Positions 26,034 to 35,540 are shown, counted from the first letter of the stretch. The stretch: 64,000 nt of DNA from Halovenus sp037080055 (GCF_037080055.1 NZ_JBAOJI010000001.1:1054001-1118000), one strand, 5' to 3'. The notes: generated from the letters alone by a model not told the origin. Program-made: numbers and translations.

Positions 26034-27575
26034 TCACCTCGATCCCAACAGCCCACCAACGTGCATCGCTCGGGAGTCCCCTGACGGATCCTCGACGAAG
26101 CCCGTGATATCGTCGATCACGCGCTCGGCGACTGGACTGTTCGGTTCGACGTACTCCGCACGCGTCCGGCGGCCCTCGCTGACCTGCAGGAGATGGTTCA
26201 GATCCGGGTATTCGATGATCCGCGCGTTGGCTTTGTCGGCGAGGGCCTCGCGCCAGATGGGGAGGTCGTCTTCGATGGTGACCTGCCAGTCCTGCCCACC
26301 CTGTAAGAGCAACACCGGAGTGTCGAGTTCGGCAACCGTCTCGGTGTGATCGTACGACTGGAGGCTCTCGTAGAACTCACGGCCGCCGAAACGAACGATT
26401 TCGTCGTCACCGAGGTCGAGCGAGCGGATCTGCTCGGCTTCAGCCTCCACCTGTGCGAGTTGTTGTTCGCGCTGGACGCCGGAGACCCCCTGCAAATCGA
26501 GCAGGTGTTTGGCCTGATCGACGATGGTCGTCGCGAACGACCGTGCGGGACCAGGTGCGAGCATCACCGTCCCGGCGAGGTTGCCGTCGCGGGCGGTGAT
26601 CCGCGGCGCGAACAACCCGCCGAAACTCTGTCCAGCCACGAATATCCGCTCGGGGTCGGTTGCTTCGTGAGATCTGAGTCGATCGATCGCAGTGAGCGCA
26701 TCCGCAGTCACGATATCGTCGACCGTCGCGTCGGCGTGGTCGACCGGACAGGCGAACGTGCGTTTGTCGTAGCGCAACACGGCAACGCCTCGCGTCGCCA
26801 GCCCCCACGCCAGTTCTTTGAACGGCCGATTCGGCCCCGTCGTCACGTCTCGATCCTGCGGGCCGTTGCCGTGGACGAGGACGACTCCGGGAACCGGTTC
26901 GTCGGCATCTGCAGGGCGTGTGATCGTCCCGCCGAGCGAACAGTCGAGCGGCGTCTCCAGTTCAATCTCCGTCTCGGTGATAGCCGTCTCATCGACGTAG
27001 TCGGGTGGGGACCACTCGGGAATCGGCGTCGCGATGAGCCGACGGATTCCCTCGTCACCGTACGTGAGCGCCACCTCGACCTCTCTGTCACCGTCGACGA
27101 TCCAGAGAGTGATGTTGTCGTTTCCGGCGTTGTTGCTGGTGTAGGCGACGGATCGGTATCGCTCCGGGGGGCCATCGAGCGCCAGTGCGTTTTGCCACTC
27201 CTCGACGATGTCGGTCGGTGTCTGCGGACTGCGCTCCAGCGCATCCACAACGGCGGGACTGAGCCACTGCGTCGCCGTCTCGGTTTCTCCGGCCGCAAGT
27301 AGGTCGACGAACTCTCGGGAGTACTCTCTGAGTGCGGTGTGATCGCCGAACGCTTCGGGGACAGATTGGTCGGGGCTATTCGCGTCGTTTTCGTCACGCT
27401 GGTCTGTTTCGTTTCCGTCGGCCGTCTCGTTTTGCTCATCCGGATCGTCACCGGAATCGTCCCCGCCAAGACAGCCGGCGAGTGCGGCCGCCGAGCCAGT
27501 TGCGAGGGCTGCGAGAAGCCGACGCCGAGACAGCGTCGACGGAGCACGAACGACAGCGCGAGGAATCCGTGTCAT
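26034..27575 (-). CDS. Tat lipoprotein with alpha/beta hydrolase domain
   Basis: A 513-residue exported hydrolase. The Tat signal is in TLSRRRLLAALATGSAAALAGC with the lipobox LAGC (split here for length: SRRRLLAAL then LAGC), followed by a very acidic linker. Residues about 80-190 form a DUF3887-like domain (FVDLLAAGETETATQWLS), and the C-terminal part is an alpha/beta hydrolase with VLVHGNGPQDRD, nucleophile elbow VAGQSFGG, LLLQGGQDWQV and the histidine in PDLNHLLQV. A surface esterase or peptidase is likely. ATG at 27599 is an alternative start eight residues earlier. Confidence 0.82.
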   Translation of the reverse strand: MTRIPRAVVRAPSTLSRRRLLAALATGSAAALAGCLGGDDSGDDPDEQNETADGNETDQRDENDANSPDQSVPEAFGDHTALREYSREFVDLLAAGETETATQWLSPAVVDALERSPQTPTDIVEEWQNALALDGPPERYRSVAYTSNNAGNDNITLWIVDGDREVEVALTYGDEGIRRLIATPIPEWSPPDYVDETAITETEIELETPLDCSLGGTITRPADADEPVPGVVLVHGNGPQDRDVTTGPNRPFKELAWGLATRGVAVLRYDKRTFACPVDHADATVDDIVTADALTAIDRLRSHEATDPERIFVAGQSFGGLFAPRITARDGNLAGTVMLAPGPARSFATTIVDQAKHLLDLQGVSGVQREQQLAQVEAEAEQIRSLDLGDDEIVRFGGREFYESLQSYDHTETVAELDTPVLLLQGGQDWQVTIEDDLPIWREALADKANARIIEYPDLNHLLQVSEGRRTRAEYVEPNSPVAERVIDDITGFVEDPSGDSRAMHVGGLLGSR

Positions 27576-27697
27576 ACTCCCGGGTACGAAGACGGGCATA
27601 CTGTACGTACCGCCGCGTTTCGCGGTCAGAAGCTCGTCACCGTTTCCGAAGGTATTTTGCCCTCGGTTGTCTACACCGTACAAATTAGCGTCCAGTT

Positions 27698-28054
27698 ATG
27701 AGCATCTTCAAAGAGAAAGTCGACGAGGAGTATCTCACCGTCGCAGAGACCAAAGAGATTCTCGAAGGGATCGAGATGGACCGAGCCGAAGACGAAGACC
27801 GCGAGATGCGCTACGAACTCTCCCGAGCGATCGAACACGTCAACCGCTTTGCGGTACTCGACCCAGAAGAGGCACGCGAGTTCGTCGACGAACTGCTCGA
27901 ACTCGAAAAGGTCGACGACAAGACGGCACACAAGATCGTCGATACCAAACCGCTCGACCGTGACGAACTCCGCGCGCTGTACGCCCAGGAGCGGTACTCG
28001 CTGTCCGGCGACGAACTCGACGACATTCTCGATGTCGTCAAAAAGTACGCCTAA
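27698..28054 (+). CDS. rpoF: DNA-directed RNA polymerase subunit F (Rpb4)
   Basis: RpoF forms the stalk of archaeal RNA polymerase with RpoE (Rpb7) and helps open-complex formation. The 118-residue helical protein has the family order: EKVDEEYLTVAETKEIL, then EARELVDELL-like sequence (EAREFVDELLELEKVDDK), then PLDRDELRALYAQERYSL and DELDDILDVVKKY. In many haloarchaea it sits beside ribosomal protein L21e; that link is absent here. A T-run follows at 28079. Confidence 0.93.
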   Translation: MSIFKEKVDEEYLTVAETKEILEGIEMDRAEDEDREMRYELSRAIEHVNRFAVLDPEEAREFVDELLELEKVDDKTAHKIVDTKPLDRDELRALYAQERYSLSGDELDDILDVVKKYA

Positions 28055-28078
28055 ACTGCGCGATCAGTTGCGACCTCG

Positions 28079-28084
28079 TTTTTT
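28079..28084 (+). terminator. T-run terminator after rpoF
   Basis: Six consecutive T residues, 25 bases after the rpoF stop codon, fit an archaeal oligo-T terminator. Confidence 0.45.
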
Positions 28085-28169
28085 GCCTAGAGTCCAATTT
28101 CGAGTGTGAGATCTGCCGGCGCGATAAGCGTGTAGAAAGCGTTTAGTGTGCCGATTCGGAATCTCGCCC

Positions 28170-28574
28170 ATGGGCGTTTCCGACTTATCGATCGGTGAGA
28201 AGTTCGTCCTCCTCGGCGGAGTGCTCGCAGTCGTCGGTGCCGTCCTCCCGTGGACCGGTCCCGGGCTGGTTGACGGCGTCGGCCTCGGCGGCCGCGAGAT
28301 TATCGCATTGCTGATGGGCATCGTCGCCGTTGGACTCCTGTACGTCGCGGACTGGACGGAATCGGCACAACTTATCGCTGCGCTGCTCGGGGTGATCATC
28401 GTCGGCGTCGCTGGCTATACGCTGGCCGAAGCCCTCGGCGTCGTCGGCTCGGCCGATCTCGCCCCCAGTCTCGGCCTGTACGTGAGCCTGCTCGCAGGCG
28501 TGCTCCTCCTCGGGGTCGGGCTCCGCGCTTACACCGACTCCGAACCCGAAGCCGGAATGTACAGTCACCGATAA
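28170..28574 (+). CDS. Small four-helix membrane protein
   Basis: A 134-residue protein with four predicted helices (FVLLGGVLAVVGAVLPW, IIALLMGIVAVGLLYVA, LIAALLGVIIVGVAGYTLA, LYVSLLAGVLLLGVGL). No catalytic motif is visible and the function is unknown. ATG at 28170 places the first helix normally. Confidence 0.7.
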   Translation: MGVSDLSIGEKFVLLGGVLAVVGAVLPWTGPGLVDGVGLGGREIIALLMGIVAVGLLYVADWTESAQLIAALLGVIIVGVAGYTLAEALGVVGSADLAPSLGLYVSLLAGVLLLGVGLRAYTDSEPEAGMYSHR

Positions 28575-28591
28575 TCGAGCGGAAAACAGTA

Positions 28592-28597
28592 TTTTTT
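28592..28597 (+). terminator. T-run terminator
   Basis: TTTTTTCTT follows the membrane-protein gene by 17 bases, before the convergent gene's stop at 28621. Confidence 0.4.
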
Positions 28598-28620
28598 CTT
28601 CCTGATCGACGAGCGCAGGA

Positions 28621-29493
28621 CTACCGATTCGATCCCGGGACCAGGGCGTCGAGATCCGTCGAATCGAACCCCTCGGGAGTCTCTCCATCAGTCGCATAGA
28701 CGTACAGCAGCGTCTTGAGAATTCCTCGAATCGTCGTCGAGAGCAACTGTGCGAGGATCAGCCCGCCGACCAGAATGGGGGCTAACACGAGCGCGCTGCT
28801 GGTGAGATCGCTCAGGACGATAACGAAGCCGACCGTGACAATGCCGACGACGCCACCGATCACACGCGGTGCAGCCAGCCCGATCACCGTCTCACCGATG
28901 TTCTCCCGAAAGGTTCGACCGCTCCGGCTGAACATCTCCCGGATCGTGCTCTCCGAATCCAGGATCGCGACCGGAACGACGAAAAACGTGATGATCGTCC
29001 AGGCGACGCCGAACACCGCCGCGAACACCTGCGAAACCGGCGAGTCCGAACCCTCGATAGCGTCGATGATGATCCCGACGGTCGCGGCGATCAACGCCCA
29101 GGCGAACAACTTGTATTTCGCGGCCCAGGCCCGAGCCATCCCACGTTTCAGATTGATCGATTCGCCGGCGAAGGCGCGGCGGGACTCGGCGACGAGCGCG
29201 CCGGTGAAAAACACCGAGGCGAACGTCGTCCCGAGATAGCCGAAAAACAGCGCTGCGACGGTGATTCCGGGGTTGTTGTTGATCGTCGTTTCGAGCGCCG
29301 AAGGCGTCTCGATCGCTTCGATTCCGCCGATACCCACGAAGGCGCCAAACGTCGAGCCGAGCAACAGCGCGAGGAAGGCCAGCGAACTGATCCCCGCGAA
29401 CAGGGGGAAGACCAGCAGTTTCGGGTTCCGCTTCAGGACGGCGAGGCTCCGGATTGCCATGCCGAAGCCGCGTTTGAGTTGTGTGAATCTCAT
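28621..29493 (-). CDS. Multi-helix membrane protein (DUF6159-like)
   Basis: A 290-residue integral membrane protein with six or so helices. The opening FTQLKRGFGMAIRSLAVLKR followed by NPKLLVFPLFAG and the later SINLKRGMARAWAAKYK match a widespread haloarchaeal and actinobacterial family of unknown role, sometimes called DUF6159. The family name is given from memory. ATG at 29493 is used; the frame extends to 29550 without an ATG. Confidence 0.75.
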   Translation of the reverse strand: MRFTQLKRGFGMAIRSLAVLKRNPKLLVFPLFAGISSLAFLALLLGSTFGAFVGIGGIEAIETPSALETTINNNPGITVAALFFGYLGTTFASVFFTGALVAESRRAFAGESINLKRGMARAWAAKYKLFAWALIAATVGIIIDAIEGSDSPVSQVFAAVFGVAWTIITFFVVPVAILDSESTIREMFSRSGRTFRENIGETVIGLAAPRVIGGVVGIVTVGFVIVLSDLTSSALVLAPILVGGLILAQLLSTTIRGILKTLLYVYATDGETPEGFDSTDLDALVPGSNR

Positions 29494-29589
29494 CGCGTAC
29501 GAGAGACTACTCGCGGACGGGTCATAACGGGTCCCGCGCTCTGTCAGCACTCGAAACGGCGTTTCTCGATCAGAGACGTGGGTCGCAGA

Positions 29590-30561
29590 TCAGGCCGGGC
29601 TCAGCACGTCGATCGTTTGCTCTTTGATATCCTGTGGCGTTCCGTTCGGGATGACTACGAGCGGATCGTCGATGCTATCCATCGACGCGACACGGTCGAA
29701 CTGGTCGCGCGCCTCGTCGGGTGAGCCCCAGACGCCAAGGGCGTCGACCATCTCGTCAGTGACTTCTTCGCGTGCGCGCTCGCGCTCGCCCGCTGCCCAC
29801 GCCTCGGCGACCGCCTCCGCACCGTCGGGGAACTGCTGGGCGACCGCCCGCCGGTAGCCCTCCCCGCTGCCGACGTAGTAGGCGACGTGGCCGCGGATCG
29901 CTTCTCGGGCACGGTCGGGGTCGTCGCTCACTGCGGAGGGGATATAAGGTGCGACTGTGATCTCCTCGGGATCGCGGTCACGTTCGCGGGCCGTCTCCGC
30001 GATGGTCTCGAAGGCCTCCGAAAGTCTCCCAAAGGGGATGTTGTGTGGAAGCCAACCGTCGGCGACTCGGCCGGTCGCCCGGCGTGTCGCCGGCCCCAGC
30101 GCCGCGGTGTAGACCGGTACGTCCGCGCCGAGGGCCGGAAAGTCGGCGACCTCGAACAGCTCGCCGTCGTAGGAGACTCGGCCGGAACCGTTGAGAAACT
30201 CGCCGGCGAGTTCGGCCGTCTCGTGGAGTCGCCGGGCCGGATTCTCGAAGGACATCCCGTGCAAGTCCTCGACGGCCTTCCGCGTCGACGTACCGAGACC
30301 GAGGCGAGCGCGACCGTCGGAGACGCGATTCAGCGTCGCCGCCGCCTGCGCGAGCGTCGCCGGCGTGCGGCCGTAGACGTTCGCGATGGCCGTCCCGAGA
30401 CCGATGTCGGTCGTCACGTCGGCGGCCTGAGTCAATGCGATGAACGCGTCGCGAGTCCAGAGTTCGCCGGTCCACAACGAGTGATAGCCCAGTGACTCGA
30501 CGCGCTCGGCGAACGATGCGAGGTCGGGTTCGTCGTTCGGAACAAGAATCCCCCGTGGCAT
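29590..30561 (-). CDS. LLM-class oxidoreductase, second copy
   Basis: A 323-residue TIM-barrel enzyme of the luciferase-like superfamily, paralogous to the product of 22347. Conserved blocks are LASFAERVESLGYHSLWTGE, IGLGTAIANVYGRTP, ARLGLGTST and VYTAALGPATRRATGRVADGW, in the same order as in the first copy. F420 is the likely cofactor; the substrate is unknown. The two copies are clearly diverged, so not a recent duplication. Confidence 0.85.
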   Translation of the reverse strand: MPRGILVPNDEPDLASFAERVESLGYHSLWTGELWTRDAFIALTQAADVTTDIGLGTAIANVYGRTPATLAQAAATLNRVSDGRARLGLGTSTRKAVEDLHGMSFENPARRLHETAELAGEFLNGSGRVSYDGELFEVADFPALGADVPVYTAALGPATRRATGRVADGWLPHNIPFGRLSEAFETIAETARERDRDPEEITVAPYIPSAVSDDPDRAREAIRGHVAYYVGSGEGYRRAVAQQFPDGAEAVAEAWAAGERERAREEVTDEMVDALGVWGSPDEARDQFDRVASMDSIDDPLVVIPNGTPQDIKEQTIDVLSPA

Positions 30562-30603
30562 ACGCCACCGGAGACACCGCGGGGGTAAAAACCTGGAGGT
30601 GGG

Positions 30604-31002
30604 CTACAGCCCTTCGTGCTCCTCGATGCGCTCGCGGATCTCTTCGGGCATGGCCCGGGAGTTACCCTCGTCGTCGATGGCGACGAGGATCGTACTCCCC
30701 GTCGCGGCCACCTCGTCGTCCGTTCGAACCGTGTACTCCATCGTGACGCTCGATTCGCCGATTTCCGTGACACCCACGCCAACCGTGACCGTCTCGCCGA
30801 AGCGGACCTGCCGCTTGAAGTCGATATTGAGGTTGACGAGTGCGACGTTGATCTCCTCCGGGCGGCCGCCGAAGACCTCGTCGATGTACAGCGTCCGGGC
30901 ATGCTCGAAGAAAGTCGCGTAGACAGCGTTGTTCACGTGGCCCATCGAATCCAGATCGCGGAATCGAACGTCGATCTCTGTCTCGTAGTTGAATTCGGTC
31001 AT
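30604..31002 (-). CDS. YbgC/FadM-type acyl-CoA thioesterase
   Basis: A 132-residue hotdog thioesterase. Its N-terminal pattern VRFRDLDSMGHVNNAVYATFF contains the conserved Asp and the GHVNN loop of the 4-hydroxybenzoyl-CoA thioesterase group. It is a second, distinct thioesterase from the one at 25062. An AATT element at 31021-31030 gives a leaderless promoter, and a T-run just after the gene (around 30586-30590 on the opposite reading) may end transcription. Confidence 0.87.
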   Translation of the reverse strand: MTEFNYETEIDVRFRDLDSMGHVNNAVYATFFEHARTLYIDEVFGGRPEEINVALVNLNIDFKRQVRFGETVTVGVGVTEIGESSVTMEYTVRTDDEVAATGSTILVAIDDEGNSRAMPEEIRERIEEHEGL

Positions 31003-31020
31003 ACCGAATAACCGCCGAGG

Positions 31021-31030
31021 GGATAATTTG
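31021..31030 (-). promoter_or_regulatory. TATA box of the YbgC-type thioesterase gene
   Basis: On the minus strand the sequence reads CAAATTATCC, centred about 24 bases before the ATG at 31002, which supports that start. Confidence 0.45.
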
Positions 31031-31106
31031 GTCTGTCGATTCTCGACAGCTGTGCAAACTGCTCACGGGGAGACACGCCTTTGACAGTGCCGGCCATACG
31101 GCGAGT

Positions 31107-31922
31107 ATGACCGATCTGGCCGACCGGAAGTGGCGACTCGTTACCGAAGAGCGTCACCCGGGCCCGATGCAGATGGCACTCGACGAGGTCGCCGCCGAAA
31201 CTGCCGCGGCGGGCGGCCCGCGAACGCTGCGGCTCTATCGATGGGACCCGAGCACGCTCAGCGCCGGCTACCGCCAATCAGCGGAGAGCATCGACTGGGA
31301 GTACTGCGAGCGCGAGGGGATCACCGTCACCCGCCGGCAGACTGGCGGCGGCGGAATCTATCACGATGTCGACGCCGATATCTCCTACTCGATCATCGCC
31401 CCGGCGGAGGAGCTGCCTGGCGACCTGATGGATTCCTACGAACTGCTCTGTGAACCGATCCTCGATGCTTTCGATCGCATGGGCGTCGACGCGGCCTTCG
31501 CCGAGGCCGAACAGGATGCGATCTACCAGCCAGCCTGCTATCTGCGGGCGATCCATCCGGCTCACGATATCCTCGCCGGCGGCCGAAAGATCAGCGGCAA
31601 CGCCCAGTACCGCCAGCGCGACGCTGTTATCCAGCACGGCTCGCTCTCCTATTCACGCAACGTGGACCGTCATCTCGGCGTCTTCGCGACCGAGGAGATC
31701 GCCGCCGAGCAGTTCGCCGAGCGAGTCACCTCGATCCGCGAACAGTCCGGCATCGACCGACCGACGGCTGTGAATCGACTCGAAACGGCACTGGCGGAGT
31801 GGGCCGATGCCGAGGTGGGGACGTGGACCGACGAGGAACTGAATCGAGCTCGTGAGATCGCAGCAGAAAAATACGACTCGGAGAAGTGGAATCGCGAGCG
31901 GACGGATCCGCTGGCGGAGTGA
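31107..31922 (+). CDS. lplA: Lipoate--protein ligase family protein
   Basis: A 271-residue LplA/BPL-fold enzyme. The signature is RRQTGGGGIYHDVD for the lipoyl-AMP loop and GGRKISGNAQYR, with the binding lysine, near residue 150. LplA attaches lipoate to E2 subunits and GcvH of 2-oxoacid dehydrogenases and the glycine cleavage system. In archaea the activity is often split between two proteins; a separate C-terminal subunit is not encoded here. Octanoyltransferase is the alternative. It is followed at 53 bases by nfo. Confidence 0.85.
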   Translation: MTDLADRKWRLVTEERHPGPMQMALDEVAAETAAAGGPRTLRLYRWDPSTLSAGYRQSAESIDWEYCEREGITVTRRQTGGGGIYHDVDADISYSIIAPAEELPGDLMDSYELLCEPILDAFDRMGVDAAFAEAEQDAIYQPACYLRAIHPAHDILAGGRKISGNAQYRQRDAVIQHGSLSYSRNVDRHLGVFATEEIAAEQFAERVTSIREQSGIDRPTAVNRLETALAEWADAEVGTWTDEELNRAREIAAEKYDSEKWNRERTDPLAE

Positions 31923-31975
31923 GCGCCGCGGCGGAAGCCGAAGCCACTATGATCGCAGGTTCCGTTCGATTGAGT

Positions 31976-32803
31976 ATGCACGTAGGCGCACACGTTTCGG
32001 TGGCAGGCGGAGTCGACAACGCGGTCCAGCGACAGTTGGATGTCGGGGGTAACTGCGGACAGATCTTCACGACATCGCCGCAGGTCTGGCAGGAACCCGA
32101 AATCGAGGACGACGAAGTGGATCGGTTCGTCGACGGCTCCGTCGAATCGAGCGTCGGCCCGTGGGTCATCCACTCGGCGTATCTCGTCAACCTCGCTACG
32201 CCGAAAGCGGATCTTCAGGAGAAGTCCCGATCCAGCATGCAGGCCGAACTCGACGCCGCCGACAGACTGGGGATCGACTTTGTCAACGTCCACCTGGGAG
32301 CGCACACCGGCGCGGGCGTCGAGGGTGGTCTCGACAACGCTGCCGAAATCATCGACTCGCTCGACATCCCTGACGACGTGACCCTGTTGATCGAATCCGA
32401 CGCGGGCAGCGGCACCAAACTCGGCGGTGAGTTCGAGCACCTCGCCGGTGTGATCGACCGCACCAACGCCGACATCGAAGTCTGTCTAGATACCGCCCAC
32501 GCCTTCGCCGCGGGCTACGATCTCTCGACGAGCGATGCCGTCGAGCAGTCACTCGGCGAATTCGACGACGTGGTCGGCTTCGACAAACTCTCTTATGTCC
32601 ACCTGAACGACTCGAAACACGACTGCGGGACGAACAAGGACGAACACGCCCACATCGGCGAGGGCGAGATAGGCGAGGCGGGAATGCGTGCGTTCATCAA
32701 CCACGATGCAATCCGCGACGTGCCACTCGTCCTCGAAACCCCAACCGAGAACGGCAAGAGCTACGAGTGGAACATCGACCGCGTACAAGAACTACGAGAC
32801 TAG
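31976..32803 (+). CDS. nfo: Deoxyribonuclease IV (AP endonuclease)
   Basis: Endonuclease IV cuts at abasic sites in base-excision repair using three zinc ions. The 275-residue TIM barrel has MHVGAHVSVAGGVDNAV at the start, VNVHLGAHTGAG, LLIESDAGSG, CLDTAHAFAAGYD and LNDSKHDCGTNKDEHAHIG, which hold the His, Glu and Asp ligands. The in-frame upstream start at 31886 would overlap lplA and has no family pattern, so ATG 31976 is chosen. Confidence 0.95.
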   Translation: MHVGAHVSVAGGVDNAVQRQLDVGGNCGQIFTTSPQVWQEPEIEDDEVDRFVDGSVESSVGPWVIHSAYLVNLATPKADLQEKSRSSMQAELDAADRLGIDFVNVHLGAHTGAGVEGGLDNAAEIIDSLDIPDDVTLLIESDAGSGTKLGGEFEHLAGVIDRTNADIEVCLDTAHAFAAGYDLSTSDAVEQSLGEFDDVVGFDKLSYVHLNDSKHDCGTNKDEHAHIGEGEIGEAGMRAFINHDAIRDVPLVLETPTENGKSYEWNIDRVQELRD

Positions 32804-32931
32804 ATCGTCGAGCGAGGCTGATTTTCCCGGATCGTTGACCTGACGGTCACCCCACAGGTTATGCGTGTGAAGCCCAATCAAGGGATAGATGACAAAACAA
32901 CTACGCCCGACGGAGAGAACCGGCTGGAGCG

Positions 32932-33441
32932 ATGGCGAGTGACGAACAATCTGCTGACGACCCGGGGATGGCCGAGCCAAGTTTCATGCACGAGATCTCG
33001 GAGCGATACACACTGGCGGTAAACGGATTCGTCCGTGGCGTCGAGCTAGCTGCAGCGACCGTCTTCGCCGCACTGTTCGCCATCGGCGTTATCGATCTGA
33101 CACTCCAGATTTTCGGTGCCGTCGAGAGCGGAGATATCACCGATCCGCTGGTCGTGATCGGGTTTATCGACACTGGTCTGTTGCTTTTGATCATCGTCGA
33201 AGTCTACCAGACGGTGCTTGCCTACGTCGAGGAGAGTGACACTCGCAGGATCGTTCGACTGGTCATCTACACAGGAGTAATCGCGATGGTTCGGAAAGCA
33301 ATCATCTTCCGGACCGGCGAGTACGACACGCTACAGGACGCCATGTTCGCCGCCAGTTCCTACGCGGTCATCATATTCGCGCTGGTCGCACTCCTGTTCG
33401 CCGAGCGAGTGTATGGCGGCGACGTTTCGATTTCGTCGTAA
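32932..33441 (+). CDS. PsiE-like membrane protein
   Basis: A 169-residue protein with four predicted helices after a 25-residue cytoplasmic tail. The pattern GFIDTGLLLLIIVEVYQTVLAYVEE and the later MVRKAIIF with an adjacent helix resemble the phosphate-starvation-inducible PsiE family. Molecular function is unknown. Nothing in the flanking sequence indicates phosphate control. Confidence 0.7.
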   Translation: MASDEQSADDPGMAEPSFMHEISERYTLAVNGFVRGVELAAATVFAALFAIGVIDLTLQIFGAVESGDITDPLVVIGFIDTGLLLLIIVEVYQTVLAYVEESDTRRIVRLVIYTGVIAMVRKAIIFRTGEYDTLQDAMFAASSYAVIIFALVALLFAERVYGGDVSISS

Positions 33442-33484
33442 GTCACCGAGTTGACGGAGATCCGCCGCGGACGGAATGGGGCGG

Positions 33485-35380
33485 TCAGAAGGTCTGTTCG
33501 GTGCCGATCCGTCGGTCGAGGAAATCGGCCAGCGACTCGAACATCCGCAGTTTCTGCTGTTGGTCCGAGGATGCGTGGCCCTCCTCGCCAAGTTCGCGGT
33601 ACTCGTAGTCGCCGTCGGTTCCGGTTCCGTCGCCTTCCTCGTAGCCGGACTCTTCGAGGGCATCCTGGAAGATCCGGGCCTGTGAGACCGGCACGCGGCG
33701 GTCGTTGACCCCGTGGACGATGAACAGCGGGGCGTCGAGATTATCGACGTGTGTCACCGGCGAGCGCTGCTCGTACAGATCTGGATTCTCCTCTGGTGTG
33801 CCGAGGTACTTCTCCATCAACTCCGTCCGGAAGTGCGGCATCGTGTTCTCGAACATGTCGTCCAGATCCGTCACGCCGATCCACGCCACGCCAGCGTCGT
33901 ACAGATCTGGATACTGGACGAGTTGCCAGTACGCGGAGTAGCCGCCATAGGAACCGCCGAAGACGACGACCCGATCCTCGTCGAGGTAGTCGTACTCGGC
34001 GAGGACGTGCTCGGCGGCGATTGCCACGTCACCCTGCTCCGCGCCGCCCCAGTCGTCGATCAGTTCCTCGACGAACTCACGGCCGCGACCGGTCGACCCG
34101 CGGTAGTTCACCTGCAGGACCGAAAAGCCGAGCGAGACCAGCACCTGCGTGTAGAGATCGAACGATTTCGTGTCACGTGCGCGCGGACCACCGTGCGGGT
34201 TGACGATCAATCCCGACGGACGAGCCCCCGAGTCGTACAGCAACGCCTCGATTTCAAGTTCCTCATAGGGGTCGTGGTCGATGGCCGCCTGTCGAGTCTC
34301 TGGTACCCCATCGGAGTCGACGCGGAAGTACTCCGCGTCGGCGAACTCGTCCGGCGAGAACGGTCCGTACTCTGGTTCGACCAACGTCTCCGTCTCGTGA
34401 GTATCGACGTTGTAGGCGAGCAGTTCTGGCCGGGTCGTCGGCGTCGTATGTGTCAGCACGACCCGGTCGTCGCCGAGCACCGGATCGCCGGCCATGCCGA
34501 AGGAGGCGACGCCTTCGGGAAGGTCGAACTCCGTTGCCTCGCCTGTCTCCAGATCGTAGACGATCGGGATCGTCTCGGCCGTGCGCTGGCGCGTGCCGAG
34601 CACGCGCTCGCCGTCCGACAGGAACGCTTCGGCGGCCTCCTCGTACTCGCCGTCGCCGAGCCATCGTACGTCGTCGTTTTCGAGAGTGTAGACGCCGATT
34701 CGGCCGAGATCGTCCGTGTTGTCTCCGACGAGCAATCGTTCACCGTCGGGCCCCCAGTCGACTGGTGCGCTCTCGGCACCGTCCTCGCCGAGATGGAGGT
34801 TCCGAGGGTTCGAGCCATCGACATCGGCGACGTAGACATCGCGGTTGTCGAAGTCGTCGCTCTCGTTGGTCGAGTACGCGACCTGAGAACAGTCCGGCGA
34901 GAGTTGTGCGCCACCGGCAGCCCGTTCGTAGTCGGTGATCTTCGTCGTCTCACCGGAGGGAATGTCGTGGCGGTAGAGGTTCATCTGCCCGTCGCGACTG
35001 GAGCCGACGATCAGCGTCTCACCGTCCTCACCGACCGACTGGAGGGCAACCTGCCCGTCCATCTCGACGACCGGTTCGACCGTGCCGTCCCGTGAGAGTG
35101 CGTGGATATCGTTCTGCTCGTTGCCCCCCTCGTCGAGATGAAAATAGACCTGCTCTCCGTCGGCCCCCCATTCGACGTACCAGCGGGCGTTCCGCGGAAC
35201 TTCGCCCTCACTCCACTGGTCGAGTTCCCCGGTCTCCGTATCGACGACGTGGAGTTCATTGCGCCCGGTGATATCGTAGTAGACCGCAATCTCGTCACCA
35301 TCCGGCGAGGCTGTCGGATGCGCGAGTGTCGGCAGGCTCGCAAGCTCTTCGAGTACGTCGGCGTGTTCCTGTTCGGACAT
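33485..35380 (-). CDS. S9-family prolyl oligopeptidase-like peptidase
   Basis: A 631-residue peptidase with an N-terminal beta-propeller (repeated DG/ELHV blades from about 15 to 360) and a C-terminal alpha/beta-hydrolase domain. Catalytic Ser is in FGGSYGGYSA, Asp in VHGVNDRRVP and His in LGEEGHASSDQQ. Oxyanion support comes from NPHGGPRARD. Members are dipeptidyl aminopeptidase/acylaminoacyl peptidases that trim peptides in the cytosol. On the minus strand TTTTACAC about 30 bases before the start is a likely TATA element. Confidence 0.9.
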   Translation of the reverse strand: MSEQEHADVLEELASLPTLAHPTASPDGDEIAVYYDITGRNELHVVDTETGELDQWSEGEVPRNARWYVEWGADGEQVYFHLDEGGNEQNDIHALSRDGTVEPVVEMDGQVALQSVGEDGETLIVGSSRDGQMNLYRHDIPSGETTKITDYERAAGGAQLSPDCSQVAYSTNESDDFDNRDVYVADVDGSNPRNLHLGEDGAESAPVDWGPDGERLLVGDNTDDLGRIGVYTLENDDVRWLGDGEYEEAAEAFLSDGERVLGTRQRTAETIPIVYDLETGEATEFDLPEGVASFGMAGDPVLGDDRVVLTHTTPTTRPELLAYNVDTHETETLVEPEYGPFSPDEFADAEYFRVDSDGVPETRQAAIDHDPYEELEIEALLYDSGARPSGLIVNPHGGPRARDTKSFDLYTQVLVSLGFSVLQVNYRGSTGRGREFVEELIDDWGGAEQGDVAIAAEHVLAEYDYLDEDRVVVFGGSYGGYSAYWQLVQYPDLYDAGVAWIGVTDLDDMFENTMPHFRTELMEKYLGTPEENPDLYEQRSPVTHVDNLDAPLFIVHGVNDRRVPVSQARIFQDALEESGYEEGDGTGTDGDYEYRELGEEGHASSDQQQKLRMFESLADFLDRRIGTEQTF

Positions 35381-35480
35381 CCTCCGAGACTAACGGGCGA
35401 GAGCAGTGTAAAACCCATGTGTGTGTTTCTCCGTCTGGTACGAATCGGACGTGAGACTGCGCGAGATGGCGAGCAAATTA

Positions 35481-35517
35481 ACTTGGTTTAATCAAGTCGG
35501 TTGTACCAAGCTATAAG
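35481..35517 (+). promoter_or_regulatory. Promoter and dyad before the helix-turn-helix gene
   Basis: CTATAAG at 35511-35517 lies about 27 bases before the ATG at 35541. Immediately upstream is the dyad ACTTGGTTTAATCAAGT (35481-35497), and a second half-pair CTTGG/CCAAG spans 35482-35510. The position just before the TATA box suits a regulator binding site, perhaps for the encoded protein itself. Confidence 0.45.
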
Positions 35518-35540
35518 ACATTCGCCGAGAAACAGAAGGT

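Noticed and set aside
22347..30561. The two LLM oxidoreductases as a recent duplication or a pathway cluster
   Set aside because: The proteins are well diverged and are separated by seven kilobases of unrelated genes.
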